This document shows, one piece after another, positions 1-10,090 of a DNA stretch of 24,698 nt. The stretch is taken from NCBI GenBank assembly GCA_001598975.1, contig BBXU01001592.1:1-24698 (forward strand), given 5' to 3'. The notes beneath the pieces are model-generated. The model was not told the DNA's origin and ran no database searches. It was given only the letters and a program-made list of their open reading frames with translations. The stretch is from Parachlorella kessleri (Eukaryota; Chlorophyta; Trebouxiophyceae; Chlorellales; Chlorellaceae). The number at the start of each line of letters is the position of its first letter. Position 1 is the stretch's first letter. The translations under genes and the position numbers were made by a program.

Positions 1-32
1 ACCCCCCCCCCCCCCCCGGGGCCCCCGCCCAC
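1..32 (-). repeat. Poly-C/GC-rich tract in a PAD1 intron at the window edge
   Basis: Positions 2-17 are sixteen consecutive C, followed by GGGGCCCCCG. The tract lies in the intron just past the donor (GT at 32-31, minus strand) of the third PAD1 exon. Its position at the very edge suggests the contig ended at a homopolymer that was hard to sequence. Confidence 0.7.
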
Positions 33-1078
33 CTGTGGCTCTGCGCCTCGATGCGGGCCTTGTTGATGAGCACCCGCGCATCCGCGGTCAGCCCCGCAAA
101 TGCCAGGCACAGATGGTCGTCTATCTGCGCGATCTTGCGCACCGTCTGCGCCACCTGCAGCTTGGCCGCGCTCTTCTTCTCCACACCCAGCACGATGCTG
201 TCGCCGCCGCGCACCCCCACCGCCAGGGCGCCCTTGCGCACCGCCTCCAGAGCATACTCTACCTGGGCAAGCAGGAGGGCAGGCAGGGGTGGATGGGCAG
301 GCAGGCAGGCAGGCTTTCCTCGCGCGTCTTAGATTCAGTAGTCATCCTGACTCATATGGAGGCCCGCTTGCTCACGGGGTATGTGTGTAGCTTAATGGCC
401 TGCGGAAGAGCGCGGTCTCCAGGGCCATAAGGCTGCAAGCGCCATGTCCACTCAAGCTGCCAGGATCGGTCCTACAAAGCCCGTATGGTGTTAAGGCTGG
501 GAAATGTGTTCTGCTCCAGCCACACCACTGCAGCGCGGCATAGCCACTAGGCACTCACTTGAAAGAGGTGGCCATCAGGCGAGAATACTGTGATGGCCCT
601 GCAGAGCACAGGCACACGATCCATGTAGATTTTCCAACAGAAGCCAGAGGCACAGACAACACGTCTTCTGACGAGTCTAAAGCCACCAGCAAACACACAA
701 CGGTTCCGTCAGAAAGGTGGGGATAACATATCAAGCCTGCAAAATTGAGAAAGCATGAACCTAGCCAAGAACTTACAAAAGTCGGTTGCAGCCTCACATG
801 CAGTTATTTAAGCCCAGACCAGTCTCTTCAGGAGCACCCCTGGGGAGCACCCAGTGCCCACAGGCACAGGCCTCACCACTGGAGATGCCCAGCAAGATGA
901 GCTACCAATCCTCATGCACCCACTAGTAAAGGCAAGGACAGGTGGCAAGCCCCGCAAAAAGCACCGGTGTGCTAAAACTTGCTGCAGGTTGGCGGACCCA
1001 GCTGCAGATCATGTCTCTGATGGCACAGCCTTCTTCCATGAGGTCAGTGATGCCAGCTTACCTGTCATAGCGCGCCAT
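33..1078 (-). CDS. PAD1: 20S proteasome subunit alpha type-7 (alpha-4 ring position), N-terminal part
   Basis: Three exons are read: 1078-1062 (17 coding bases, start ATG), 598-559 and 262-33. They encode about 95 residues, and the next intron runs off the window start. The protein opens MARYDR and then shows the alpha-subunit signature [14 protein letters not shown], followed by [12 protein letters not shown] and a GVEKKS stretch; the last visible residues are [12 protein letters not shown]. This matches PSMA7/PAD1 closely. The family forms the outer alpha rings of the 20S core particle in cytosol and nucleus. Alpha subunits are not proteolytic; their N-termini gate the channel. Splice sites are GT-AG with phases 2, 0 and 2. 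The first intron (1061-599, 463 bases) follows a very small first coding exon. The gene lies head to head with the cytochrome b561 gene across about 440 bases. About 60% of the protein is missing to the left. Confidence 0.95.
263..558 (-). repeat. PAD1 intron 2 with (CAGG)n-type short repeat
   Basis: This intron is defined by the donor GTGAGT at 558 and acceptor CAG at 265-263. It holds an imperfect four-base repeat of GCAG/GGCA type at about 271-313. Similar tracts recur in introns of other genes here, for example about 2640-2668 in the cytochrome b561 gene and 6584-6596 in ARL5. I see nothing else in it. Confidence 0.6.
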
Positions 1079-1518
1079 CTTAGCAAAGATACGGTCGAGG
1101 CTTCACTTGATCAGTTTAGATGTCCGGCGAGGGAGAGGGAACAGAAGTGATGGATGGCGAGACCTCAGCTTGAAGGCAGGACTGCTATTACAGCTTCGTA
1201 TATGTCATTTTTGGCAAAAGTTGTCTGAAGGTTAGCCTAGAATAGACAGCCTAGCATGCGTGGCAGGGCGTGGCCACACAAGCACTTAGGCACTTCTAGC
1301 ATCTGGCAAAGCGCTGTGCACCGGGCGAGGCAACCTCAGTGCGTCCTTGATCTCTCTATTGGCTTTGTGTTGGCTACTGATTACCTAGAAACTGAGGGAG
1401 TTGCAATACTGCAATCACCAAGTTCCTCGTAATCATTCTAAGACTGTCCAACACTGCAAAAGTTACTGCCATACTGTTTGTAGTGGTTATTGTGTGCAAC
1501 TAGGGGGTTGTAAGTGTA
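1079..1518. promoter_or_regulatory. Divergent promoter region between PAD1 and CYB561
   Basis: This is 440 bases of non-coding DNA between two ATGs pointing away from each other. It must contain both 5' UTRs and both core promoters. I see no convincing TATA box. Open frames crossing it have no recognisable protein content. Placement rests on gene order only. Confidence 0.55.
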
Positions 1519-3041
1519 ATGCAGGACGACCTGCAGCCTGCGGCATGGGGGCGTACAGTTGGCCCTCCCCCTCGCAGCGGCTTCTCAATCTTTACGAGAG
1601 TTCTGCAAGTGACCTCCTTCCTGCTTATGGCAACCTGGATAGGAGTACATCTTGGGGGCTTCCGACTGAAGCCCAAGGACCTGGGCGATGGCAGCAACGA
1701 CACCAGCCAGCTCTTCAATTGGCACCCCTTCCTCATTTCCTTGGCTTTCCCACTCTTCATGTCTGAGGCCATTCTGAGCTACCGCGCTCCACTGGTAGCG
1801 CTGGAAGAAAGGTACACCAGGCCGCTGCATAGGAGAATGTGAGTCGCATGTATTGCTTCCGCACAGTTTTTGGAACGAGTTTAAGACTGATCCGTCACAG
1901 TGAGGTACTTGACATGATTGTCTGCAGACCACACAAGAAGGCCCTCCACTTTTCCCTCCAGACAGCAGCAGCCGCCTGTTCGGCACTCGGGGTGACAGCA
2001 GCTTTCAAGTCTCACACACTGAAACGACCTGTCCCCACGCCCAACTTGTACTCCGCCCATTCCCACCTTGGGATGCTGGTGCTGGTCCTCTTCAGCTTGC
2101 AGGCAAGGACTAGGGCTGGGGGGTAACAGTGGTACATGCCTTCGGCTATGCTCAGCTGGTGTAGACTGAAGTTTTGTGAAGGTCGTGCCTCATTCAGTCA
2201 TGCCGCCTGGGTCTTTAGCAGCGCTGGACTCAAGGTGTGAGCTCGATGCTTGCTTCAGTCTTCTTTCGGAGGACCCGCATGCATGCGCACAGTAAACTGA
2301 CAAGACCTGGATGCTTGGGGATCCAAGGGACCCGGCGGCCCTGCTCCCCATCCCTGTGCAGTATGTTATCGGCTTCACAGCATACTTGTTCCCCAGGCTG
2401 AGCTTAGCCAACCGGAGGGCGCTGGGTCCCCTCCACATCTTCCTGGGCAAGGCTATCTACACTCTAGGCATGGCCACCATGGCGGTGAGTGCTGTGGCTG
2501 CTCTGCCAGCGGATGCATTGCAGAGTGCCATCCACCCACTGCTCAACAGCCCTGGACAGTGCATGTAGGGGAAGAGTTATGGCCCCTGGGGCCCAGATGG
2601 GGCCACAGCGTGGAAAGCGTGTTATGCATACGAATGCGATTGCTTGCCTGCCTGCCCGCCTGCCTGGGTAAGCCATCACCTAGGTTCACACTGAAGCCCT
2701 GGTGCCGAGGGCAGTAAGCGGTCCTGGGCGACACTGTGCCCCAAGGCCGCCCCACGCCTATCACCCACCACCCACATGCGGGTCGGGCGGCGCAGGTGGG
2801 CATCCAGGAGAAGGCCACCTTCATCCAGCTGGGCCAGAAGCCAGGCGTCTTTGCCGGCATCATGAGGCTGCCAGCGGTGCTGGAGCTGTTCCTGGCATTC
2901 ACGACCGCAGCGGTCCTGTTCCACCACAGCGCAAGCCCCGCCCCGGCCGCGAAGCAGGGGGAGGTGGAGACAGCGGAGGGCACCCCCAGGCGCAGCTTCG
3001 AAACGGAGCCCCTGCATGCGAGTGACCGCCACTCGGCATGA
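1519..3041 (+). CDS. CYB561: Cytochrome b561 family transmembrane electron carrier
   Basis: Four exons: 1519-1838, 1928-2102, 2362-2484 and 2796-3041 (TGA), giving 287 residues. Family members are di-heme membrane proteins that pass electrons from ascorbate across a membrane to ferric iron or monodehydroascorbate. The four expected heme-ligand histidines are present: H69 in NWHPFLISL, H114 in HKKALHFSLQ, H151 in YSAHSHLGM and H190 in GPLHIFLGKAIY, in the spacing typical of the core. Five or six hydrophobic segments are visible: first about residues 23-45, last within LPAVLELFLAFTTAAVLF. The C-terminus after the last helix is polar and Ala/Pro-rich. Intron 2 begins with GC, not GT (CAG|GCAAGG at 2103); skipping it exactly joins SLQ to YVIGF as in the family. 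Which membrane it occupies (plasma, vacuole or other) cannot be told. The start is the first in-frame ATG; an upstream non-coding exon is possible. Confidence 0.92.
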
Positions 3042-3586
3042 CAGGCCGGCTGAGCGCAGGAGAGGAGAGGACTGTCTTTCCTTTCATTTTTTCTGGGAAG
3101 GTTTTGTTGCTTGTGTTAGTGGTATTATGATATGTGCCGTCTGTTCTGGTTTCTTATCCCTCTGACTAATGCCCAACTTAATCCTGGCCTCTGACAATCA
3201 GTACAGTCACGGTGCCTGGACGCTTGAGAGCTGTCAAGCGTACATTTGTCGTCTTCATTTGCTAAGCCTGTCGTGAAAACTGCCCAGCTCGTAATGGTGC
3301 AAGAGAGAGACGGTGCCGGTCTGTCACTATTACCATCCAGTCTACAACTTGTGAGGCTCAGCAGCAACCTACCAGGCTAAGTCAATGCATCCCGCATCCA
3401 GCTTTGTTGGTTCAATACCTGTTCTCTGTTGCCACCACCTGCCACCATAAACAACAGTCCAGGTCACCCCTACCTTCTCTCTTTTCGCAATGCCTGCCAC
3501 CTTAATCACATACAGCTGTCGCGGGGTCCTGTCCGTCATGCGGAGTTGGTCAAGGTGTCACAACAGCCCACATTTGGCTCAAAATG
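3042..3586. other. Convergent 3' intergenic region, CYB561/NC2-alpha
   Basis: This is 545 bases between the stop codons of two genes pointing at each other, so it holds both 3' UTRs. It is T-rich at about 3078-3130. I found no UGUAA signal on either strand here, so the poly(A) sites are undetermined. No coding potential is recognised. Confidence 0.5.
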
Positions 3587-5259
3587 TCATTCTGCGTCAT
3601 AGTCCTCCTCTTCAGGTAAACCCCCAGCGCCAGCAGGCACAGCAGCAAACAGAGCCGCTGCTGCTGCCAGCGCCGCCGCTGCAGCAGCGCCAGCGTCCTC
3701 GGGAGGCTGTGTCTGCCTCGCCTGCTGCGTCTGCGCTACAGCTCCAGATCCATCCTGTTGCGGAGAAGCAGCGGCCGGCTCCTGCGCTGCTGCAGACCCC
3801 GCAGCACTGTGCAAGTGCCCCGCAGCTGCGTCATGCTGGCTGCCCACCTCGCCGGCAGCCTGTGGGGGGTGCGCGCCATTGACCTGGCCAGCTGGTTCCG
3901 CCAAACCCCCCTCCTGCCCAGGTTGCTCCTGCTGCTGTCGCTGCTGCTGGGGCTCACTAGTGTCCACTGGTTCTGAAGCTGCTGCAGCGGCTGCAAGCTC
4001 CTCAACAACAGGGCCCGCAGCAGAAGCAGCTGCAGGAGAGGCTGCTGCAGCCGCTGCTGGAGGCTCCGCCTCGGCACCTGCACACATAATACCCACACTG
4101 AAGCCGGCAAAAACCCAGGAGATGCGGTGCTTGGAAAGCATGGCAGCCAGGCAGTGGGGCTGCCACTGCCAACATGCTGCCAAGTGCATGCAGCGGCCAC
4201 GTGACCAGAGCAGCAGCGGGGCATGAGGGGTAGGGTACCTTCTGACTTGCGCCGGCCCCTGCCCCTGCCGCGTCCTGTGCTGCCGCCGGAGCCGCGGCTG
4301 CCAGCCCCACTGCCCCTCCCTCGCCCGCGACCGCGCCCGCCAGCCTTGGGAGCACCACCATCACCGTCGTCGCCAGTGCTAGTTACCCTACAGCAGCACC
4401 AGCGTCAAACATATTTCCAGTCCAGGTTAAGGGTTTCACAGATTGTGGAGAGGACCGCCAAGACCGGTTCCACACCATGTTCCTGCCTGGGACTAGATGC
4501 ATCGCAGCAAGGGCTCCCTCGAATAACGGTACATGCCAAGGTATGACACTCGCAGCATTTGTCGTGCCTGCCGCTCACCGCTGCCGCTTGGGTTTGGGGG
4601 CTGAGGCCTCCTCGCTGCCGGGTGGGGGCAGGTCTGGAGCTGCCGCCACCGTCTCTTTGATGAAGTCTAGCAGCGGGTCTGAGGTGACATGCGCCTTCCT
4701 GCGGCCCAGACCTTGCAAGAATAGCCGGCCGCAAAATAGCCTAACTTGCCGGCCAGAACATGGTCAAACACTACAATGAGTCCTTGGCGACAGAGGCGTC
4801 ACATAGACAACAACAAAATGCCTGTGGTGGCTACTCACACGTGGGCGCAGGTCAGCGTCCGAGCTCCACGACTCTCTGCGACCTCCACTGCGCCTTGCAC
4901 CAGGTTGTGCAGGAAGATATCCAGCGCTTTGGCTGCAACACCATGACGGGCACAACGGTAAGCTTAAGCGTTACTTGGGGGTTGGTTGTAGCTGCAAGCA
5001 GGTAGTTGTGGGGCCTTGTGGGGCCCAGCGATCATCCATCCACCTCACCAATCAGCACAGGTGATGCCTTGGCAACTTTACCAACGTCGTCATCTGACTG
5101 CATCAGCTTCTTTATTCTCGCCTGCAGGACACGAATGTATGTTCGTCAAGTAGAGATGATAATGGCATGAGAAGCACACCCAGTCAAGGCCTACTGCTAG
5201 GGTGCCCAGATGAACCAGCCCACCGTCAAAGGCGCGTTGTTCCGCAACGTTTTTGACAT
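3587..5259 (-). CDS. NC2A: NC2-alpha (DRAP1) histone-fold transcription corepressor with RGG and Ala/Gln-rich tail
   Basis: Six exons: 5259-5224, 5121-5049, 4932-4839, 4698-4579, 4378-4239 and 4077-3587 (317 residues). NC2-alpha pairs with NC2-beta (Dr1) through a histone fold; the dimer clamps TBP on promoter DNA and controls preinitiation complex assembly in the nucleus. The fold spans about residues 13-95: ARIKKLMQSDDDVGKVAKAS (alpha-1), a long helix beginning KALDIFLHNLVQGAVEVAES, RGARTLTCAHV, then DPLLDFIKETVAAAPDL, equivalent to the family's FDFLKDLV segment. After a basic KPKRQR stretch comes a Gly/Arg domain (about 109-154, repeated GRGRG) and then about 160 residues very rich in Ala, Gln and Pro, ending EEEDYDAE. 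The usual N-terminal RFP before ARIKK is replaced by NNAPLT. A CBF/NF-YC-like subunit is the alternative, but the RIKK...DFLK layout fits NC2-alpha better. The acceptor of exon 4 was chosen because it gives HVKAHV in frame. Confidence 0.87.
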
Positions 5260-5523
5260 TTTGGCCGCTGGGCCGTGCAGGATGTCAGTGTTGGTCGATG
5301 CTGCGTGCCTGGTGCTGCCTCTAGGGGCCTTGGGGGCCGCAAGCCGCTCGTGGGAGCTAGACTGCTCGATGCTCGCAAAAAGTCTGGCCTGCTGTGCCAC
5401 AGCACGACCAGGCTGGCAAAGGGTTGTCGTGACTATGTCGGATTGGCACACACGAATGGGGCAATCTGTGACCTCCTGATATACTGAGTAGAGATACGTG
5501 CCACTGCACCTGTATGCTACTGC
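5260..5523. promoter_or_regulatory. Divergent promoter region between NC2-alpha and ARL5
   Basis: Only 264 bases separate the two start codons, which point away from each other. Both 5' UTRs and core promoters must fit here, which makes a shared bidirectional promoter likely. No canonical TATA box was recognised. Confidence 0.55.
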
Positions 5524-6806
5524 ATGGGTCAGATACTTAGTAGTTTTTGGAGCCTATGGTTCCCCTCACGCGAGTACAAAATATGCATGGTGCGTGAGAT
5601 TGTACAAGTTCACTGCAGGGAACGCGATCAGGTGGCCAAAGCTGTTGTGACGGCTCTGAGATCCTGCACTGCAGGTGGGACTGGACAACGCTGGGAAGAC
5701 CACGATTCTGTACAAGGCAAGCCTGGCCTTTTGCTCTAGAGCTCTGCCGTACGAGCGTTGTGCTCTACCACCGGCTGGTGTGGTCCCGGTGCCGGCTGGC
5801 TCTTCCTTACACCAGGGTGTTATACCAGTGTGCAACATTCAGCAAGGTGCTGCTGCAGCTCCACTTGAAAGAGACGGTGAAGACACAACCAACGATCGGC
5901 TCGAACGTTGAGCAGATCAAGTTTGAAAACCTAACCTTCGAGGTGAGTCACCCGCCAGCCCACTCAAACCCTTGTGGTTATGCTCCCAGTCAAGTAAGCG
6001 AGACCAAGGCTGCACTTGCAGCGTCTGCAGTTCTTGTCCCCACTCCCTAGTTACAACCCCTGAAGCCTGGTCTCAGAAGGGATATTCAGCACTGGCAGCA
6101 GGCTGTCAGATTCCCTTTTCAAGGTCCCTGGGGTTATTGCAGAGCTAGGGGGCAGGAGAGGACCAGCACTGACTTCCCCAGTCAGGGCAGCTCTGTCACG
6201 GTCGCAGGTATGGGACCTTGGCGGCCAGGCAAGCCTGCGCCCCTCCTGGAGCACCTACTACCCCAACACGGACGCAGTGATTGTGGTGGTAGACAGCACA
6301 GACCGCGCGCGGGTGGGCATCTGCAAGCAGGAGCTGTTTGGGCTGCTGGGGCATGAGCACCTTAACAAGGCAGTGGTGCTCATCTTTGCCAACAAGCAGG
6401 ACAAGAGGGACGCCATGACCGTGGCGGAGCTCTCGGAGGCGCTAGACCTGGTCAGGTGGGTGGGCACCGCACTGTCTTTTGTGGCAGGCGGGGGATGTAG
6501 GAAGGGTGCCTGATGTCAACACGCTTTGTTTCCGCACCGAGGGGTCCCGGTGAGCTTGTCACTGCCTGGCGACCAGCACTTCGCAGGCAGGCAGATTACG
6601 TGGGGTTCAATTGCCTATGCTTGCATTCACAGCACCCAGGAACATAGAAGCTGTCACCCAGTGTGTGCATGTTTAATACTTGCAGTATCAAGGGCAACAA
6701 CTGGCATATACAGAGCTCGTGTGCCATCACCGGGGAGGGGCTTCTGGATGGACTGAAGTGGATTGCACAGGCAGTCAAACTTAAGCAGCAGCCAAGCATC
6801 TCTTAG
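5524..6806 (+). CDS. ARL5: ADP-ribosylation factor-like GTPase ARL5
   Basis: Five exons: 5524-5589, 5675-5716, 5859-5942, 6208-6455 and 6686-6806 (TAG), 186 residues, the normal ARF-family length. ARL5 is a trans-Golgi small GTPase that in animals recruits tethering factors for endosome-to-Golgi transport. All GTP-binding motifs are intact: P-loop GLDNAGKTT (24-32), switch-I Thr48 in PTIGSNV, WDLGGQ (66-71), NKQD (126-129) and SCAITGEG (158-165). Gly2 in MGQ fits N-myristoylation, followed by an amphipathic, Trp/Phe-rich N-terminal helix. [14 protein letters not shown] and SSWNTYY-like [10 protein letters not shown] point to ARL5 over ARF1 or ARL8. The intron after LYK starts with GC (AAG|GCAAGC at 5717). 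A UGUAA poly(A)-type signal lies at 7006-7010, 200 bases after the stop. The gene is head to head with NC2-alpha and converges on the coiled-coil gene. Confidence 0.95.
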
Positions 6807-7005
6807 CACGGTGTGCGTGCGCCACGGCCGACGCCGGGGTACGCACCCCCAATCCTCACCCATCCTGACAAATAAACTCCTTAGAGCATCTTTCGAGCTG
6901 CATAGATACCATAGTTGACAAGATTTTGTGTTTGTTGAAGTCTGTAGAGCTCAGGTTTACCATACAGTGGTGTTCCAATGTGTCCAAGACAGGACAGGCA
7001 AAACA

Positions 7006-7010
7006 TGTAA
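7006..7010 (+). terminator. UGUAA poly(A)-type signal of ARL5
   Basis: TGTAA occurs 200 bases after the ARL5 stop codon. UGUAA is the known green-algal polyadenylation signal. An AATAAA also occurs nearer the stop, at about 6869-6874, so the true site is not certain. Confidence 0.45.
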
Positions 7011-7092
7011 TGACCCTTCTTGCAATCATGTCCCGCCTCATATAACAGTGTTTCAGTCTGATGGCCGTGACGTTGAGTTGAAAGGCAGGCCC

Positions 7093-9785
7093 TCAAGATA
7101 AATAGTCCAAAGGCGAAGCGCGGCCGTCTCGCATAGCCACGCTCAACATGCCTGCCATGCAGGCAGCCAGTCCCAAGGCCCCTAGAATGGCCCAGCCCAG
7201 AACGTTCAGGAACGTCAGCCACCATGGTGACCTGCATAATGGCAATTTCCTACTTGTCGAGTTGTGCTTGTAGCCAGCCGGACGTGCATCTGGGGAAGGG
7301 TGCACACGGCTGCAGCACACAAGGGCAGATAGCAGATCATCAGGCCACTCACCAGGCTCGCGAGGACGTTCAGGTGTTGCGCCTACAAGACCTGACAGGA
7401 TACAAATGATGTCAGGAACTGCCCATCATTGCGCAGGGCAGGGTGTATGCAGCCTGACTGCTATAATCACCTGGCACGCTTGGCAGTGGCGGTTGTCGCC
7501 TCGCTCCTGGCTAACTGGGCCTTGGCCATTAGCACTGCATTCTGCAGGGCTGCTCCAGCCTTGCTAGTTGCTGCCAGCTTTGTTGCAGGGCTGCTGCGGC
7601 GTGGATGTGCGGGTTCCACTGCTGGCTCCTCGCCGGGTGTGCCATGGGACACCTCGCCAGCAGGCTGCCCTGCATGTTCAGCTGGACTGGCTACCATGGT
7701 GGATGCCGCTGCCCTCTCCTCACCCTGCACGGGTCAGCATGGCTACTTCTTGCTAGCTGAAGGAGCAGCATTACTGGTTCAAGAAGCACCAGGGATATGG
7801 GCCCGTGAAGGAAAGAGCAAGAAAAGGCAGCAGGGCGGGAGGGACGAGCATTTCTGGGGCACACCTGACTCCTGGTGCTGCCTGCTGCGGCTTGCAATGC
7901 AGCATCTGGGCCAGCCAGCCTTGGCACTGCAGTGGCAGCATCACCTGCAGAGGCACATTGATATCCACCCATCAGCCCTATCAATCCAGTACGCCCCTAC
8001 CTACTCTCTGTTTACATTGCCTCTTACATTTACCAGTATATAAGTCACAGAGTGCTGTGATCAACACAAGGAACAGTGCACCCCACAGGCGCCGTCGCCT
8101 TCTGCCCACCCTTCAAAGCTTGCCTGCTGCACTCCTCTGTACTGCTCCCCTCTCGAGGGCGGCAATGCGCTGCTCAAGGCCGCCCAGCACCTCAGTAACA
8201 CGTGCCTCCAGCGCATCAAAGACGTTGTTGTCGACCAGGTACTGCAGGGCATCTACCTGCGGCGGCATGGCACATAGATGCCAGGGTTTGCAAACAAGTA
8301 CTCAAGGGCGCACAAGCGAAACGACTCAATAGCTCATTCACTTAGGCAAGCATTTCAACCGCGAATGCACAAGTTTGGGAGAAGCAATACCTTGCACACC
8401 TTGCGACTAGTAGCCACGTCAAGCTATAAGGCAGGGCATCATGCCTGATCAAGACAGGTCGTATCCATCTGCATCCACCTCAACCAGGGGCTCTTAACTC
8501 GGTTACCTTCTTCTCCAGCCGCCGCACCACCTGGCCCAGCCCTGCTTCTATATGCGCGGCAAACTGCTCAAGAGCGTCCTCCGCTGCAGGTTCTGATGAT
8601 GCGAAGGGTTGGACACCTGGTTGCTGCAGCAAAACATACGGCAAAGGCAGGCAGGTTGCGGTTTGTACAAGGGAGCCCTATCCGCTGTCCAGCAACTTGC
8701 ACATATGCTAAAGCTTTGGGCATATCTTTGACCAATACCCAGCACTGACCCACAACAGTATAGTGATACTATACTGACCTTAGGGGCGAAATCCAGCTCC
8801 AGCTTCTTGCACAGCTCCACACTGTCTGCCTGGGCCTCATCCACAACACTGTGCTGCAAGTAGTAAATGCGAGTGTACAGATAAGCTTACCCCGATTGGA
8901 GTGTACCACCTGGCTTCCCACTTGGGCAATCATCAGCCCTTTCCACCCATCTCTGACACGTTACGTGCAATTAATCATCGCCATCAGTTGATACTTGCAT
9001 GTACTATGTGGCCGCCAGCATGCATCCTGCGGAACCCCACTCTCTAGGAGGAGTAGCAGGTAACTGCCCTAGCATGTCAACAGCCGGTGGCAGCTGGGCG
9101 TCATCAGCTAGGTTCATGTCTAGGACAAACCTTGGACACCAGCTTCATCGCTGTCGTTAAGACGTGCTCTTGGATCTTCTTGTCCAGCTCTTTGTCATTG
9201 AAGCGCCGCTCAACTAGTTTCATGGCGGTTGCAAGCACTTTGTCCTGCGATGGCATGGGTGAATGCCATGGTGGATGGGAGCACAAATACCTGGGCTGCC
9301 ATGAGCACAACCACAAGTGGCACAGGCTGCCAAGCAGGGAGAGCCACCCAGCCTCTCTCTCAGCCTCACCTGCAGGTGCTTGTCAAGCTGCCGGACTGCC
9401 TTAGCTTCCATGGCTTGCAACGCCTCCTCCAGGCTCTGCAGCCTGTTTTGCAGGTCGTCCACCTTACGGGCACTCTCTAGCCAGGTAGCCGAGGCAGGTG
9501 TGCAGGAGTCAGCGCTCAGCACACTGCTGGGTGGCGGTGTGGCTGCGGCGTCAACTGCTCGTATCTGCAGGCACAACGTTGAGAAACCCCTGAGTAGGTA
9601 GCAGGCAGCAGTGCCTGCAGGGCACCGGCCAAAGGGCAGTGTTCCAGCAATTCCATGGTTTGTTGCACCTTCCAGCCTTGGAATTCTGGGCTGCAAGCCG
9701 AGCCGTTCTCCTCAGGAGGTTCCTTGGCAAAGTGCACTCTCCTGCCCAGCTGGGCCTCTGCCTCTGCCAGCCCCTCGATTTCCAT
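7093..9785 (-). CDS. Unrecognised coiled-coil protein with C-terminal membrane anchor
   Basis: Eight exons are proposed: 9785-9669, 9564-9370, 9244-9131, 8853-8779, 8623-8507, 8256-8143, 7724-7471 and 7231-7093, in phase throughout (374 residues). I do not recognise the family. Residues about 60-245 are rich in Leu, Ala, Glu and Lys with heptad-like spacing, such as VDDLQNRLQSLEEALQAMEA and VLGGLEQRIAALERGA. Exon 3 holds two similar blocks, VLATAMKLV and VLTTAMKLV. After a polar Ala/Pro/Glu-rich linker (about 245-328), one hydrophobic segment begins at WWLTFLNVLGWAILGALGLA (about 332-351) and runs to about 362, leaving a tail of about 12 residues ending PLDYLS. This layout suggests a tail-anchored protein, coils facing the cytosol. 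Two junctions are uncertain: exon 1 may use a GC donor further on, and the exon 6/7 join has an alternative in-frame GC-AG version (8124 to 7708). It shares a 305-base divergent gap with VPS15. Confidence 0.62.
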
Positions 9786-10090
9786 GAAGGCAATACCAAC
9801 TGGAGGTGGTGCGGTAGTACGGCGGCTCAGAAAGAGTTACAACGAGGCGACGTTGGCAAGACAAGAACCACAGTTGTGACGCAGAGACAGATGGAGCTGC
9901 TTGCTCCGTAACAAAAACCCTGCTGAGCTGCACAGCATGATGCCACCCTGGCAACCAAGTCTATCAACCAGGTCCGTCCTTACCGTCTCACGAGTGTATT
10001 GCTGCATGTTGCACTAGCCTCTGGTACTCCAACAAGTGATCACGTCCTCCCACACTGAGATGCGTCATGTAGGCTAGAACAGAGCAGACC
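9786..10090. promoter_or_regulatory. Divergent promoter region between the coiled-coil gene and VPS15
   Basis: This is 305 bases between opposite-facing start codons. It must carry the 5' UTRs and promoters of both genes. I see no clear TATA element, repeat or conserved open frame in it. Confidence 0.5.

Noticed and set aside
1358..1362. CCAAT box (ATTGG) in the PAD1/CYB561 gap, and another at 5442-5446 in the NC2A/ARL5 gap
   Set aside because: A five-base motif is expected by chance about once per 512 bases over both strands, so it is not evidence of NF-Y control.
7429..8043. 204-codon open frame on the plus strand
   Set aside because: It runs antisense over exons 6-7 of the coiled-coil gene, has low-complexity composition and no recognisable family content.
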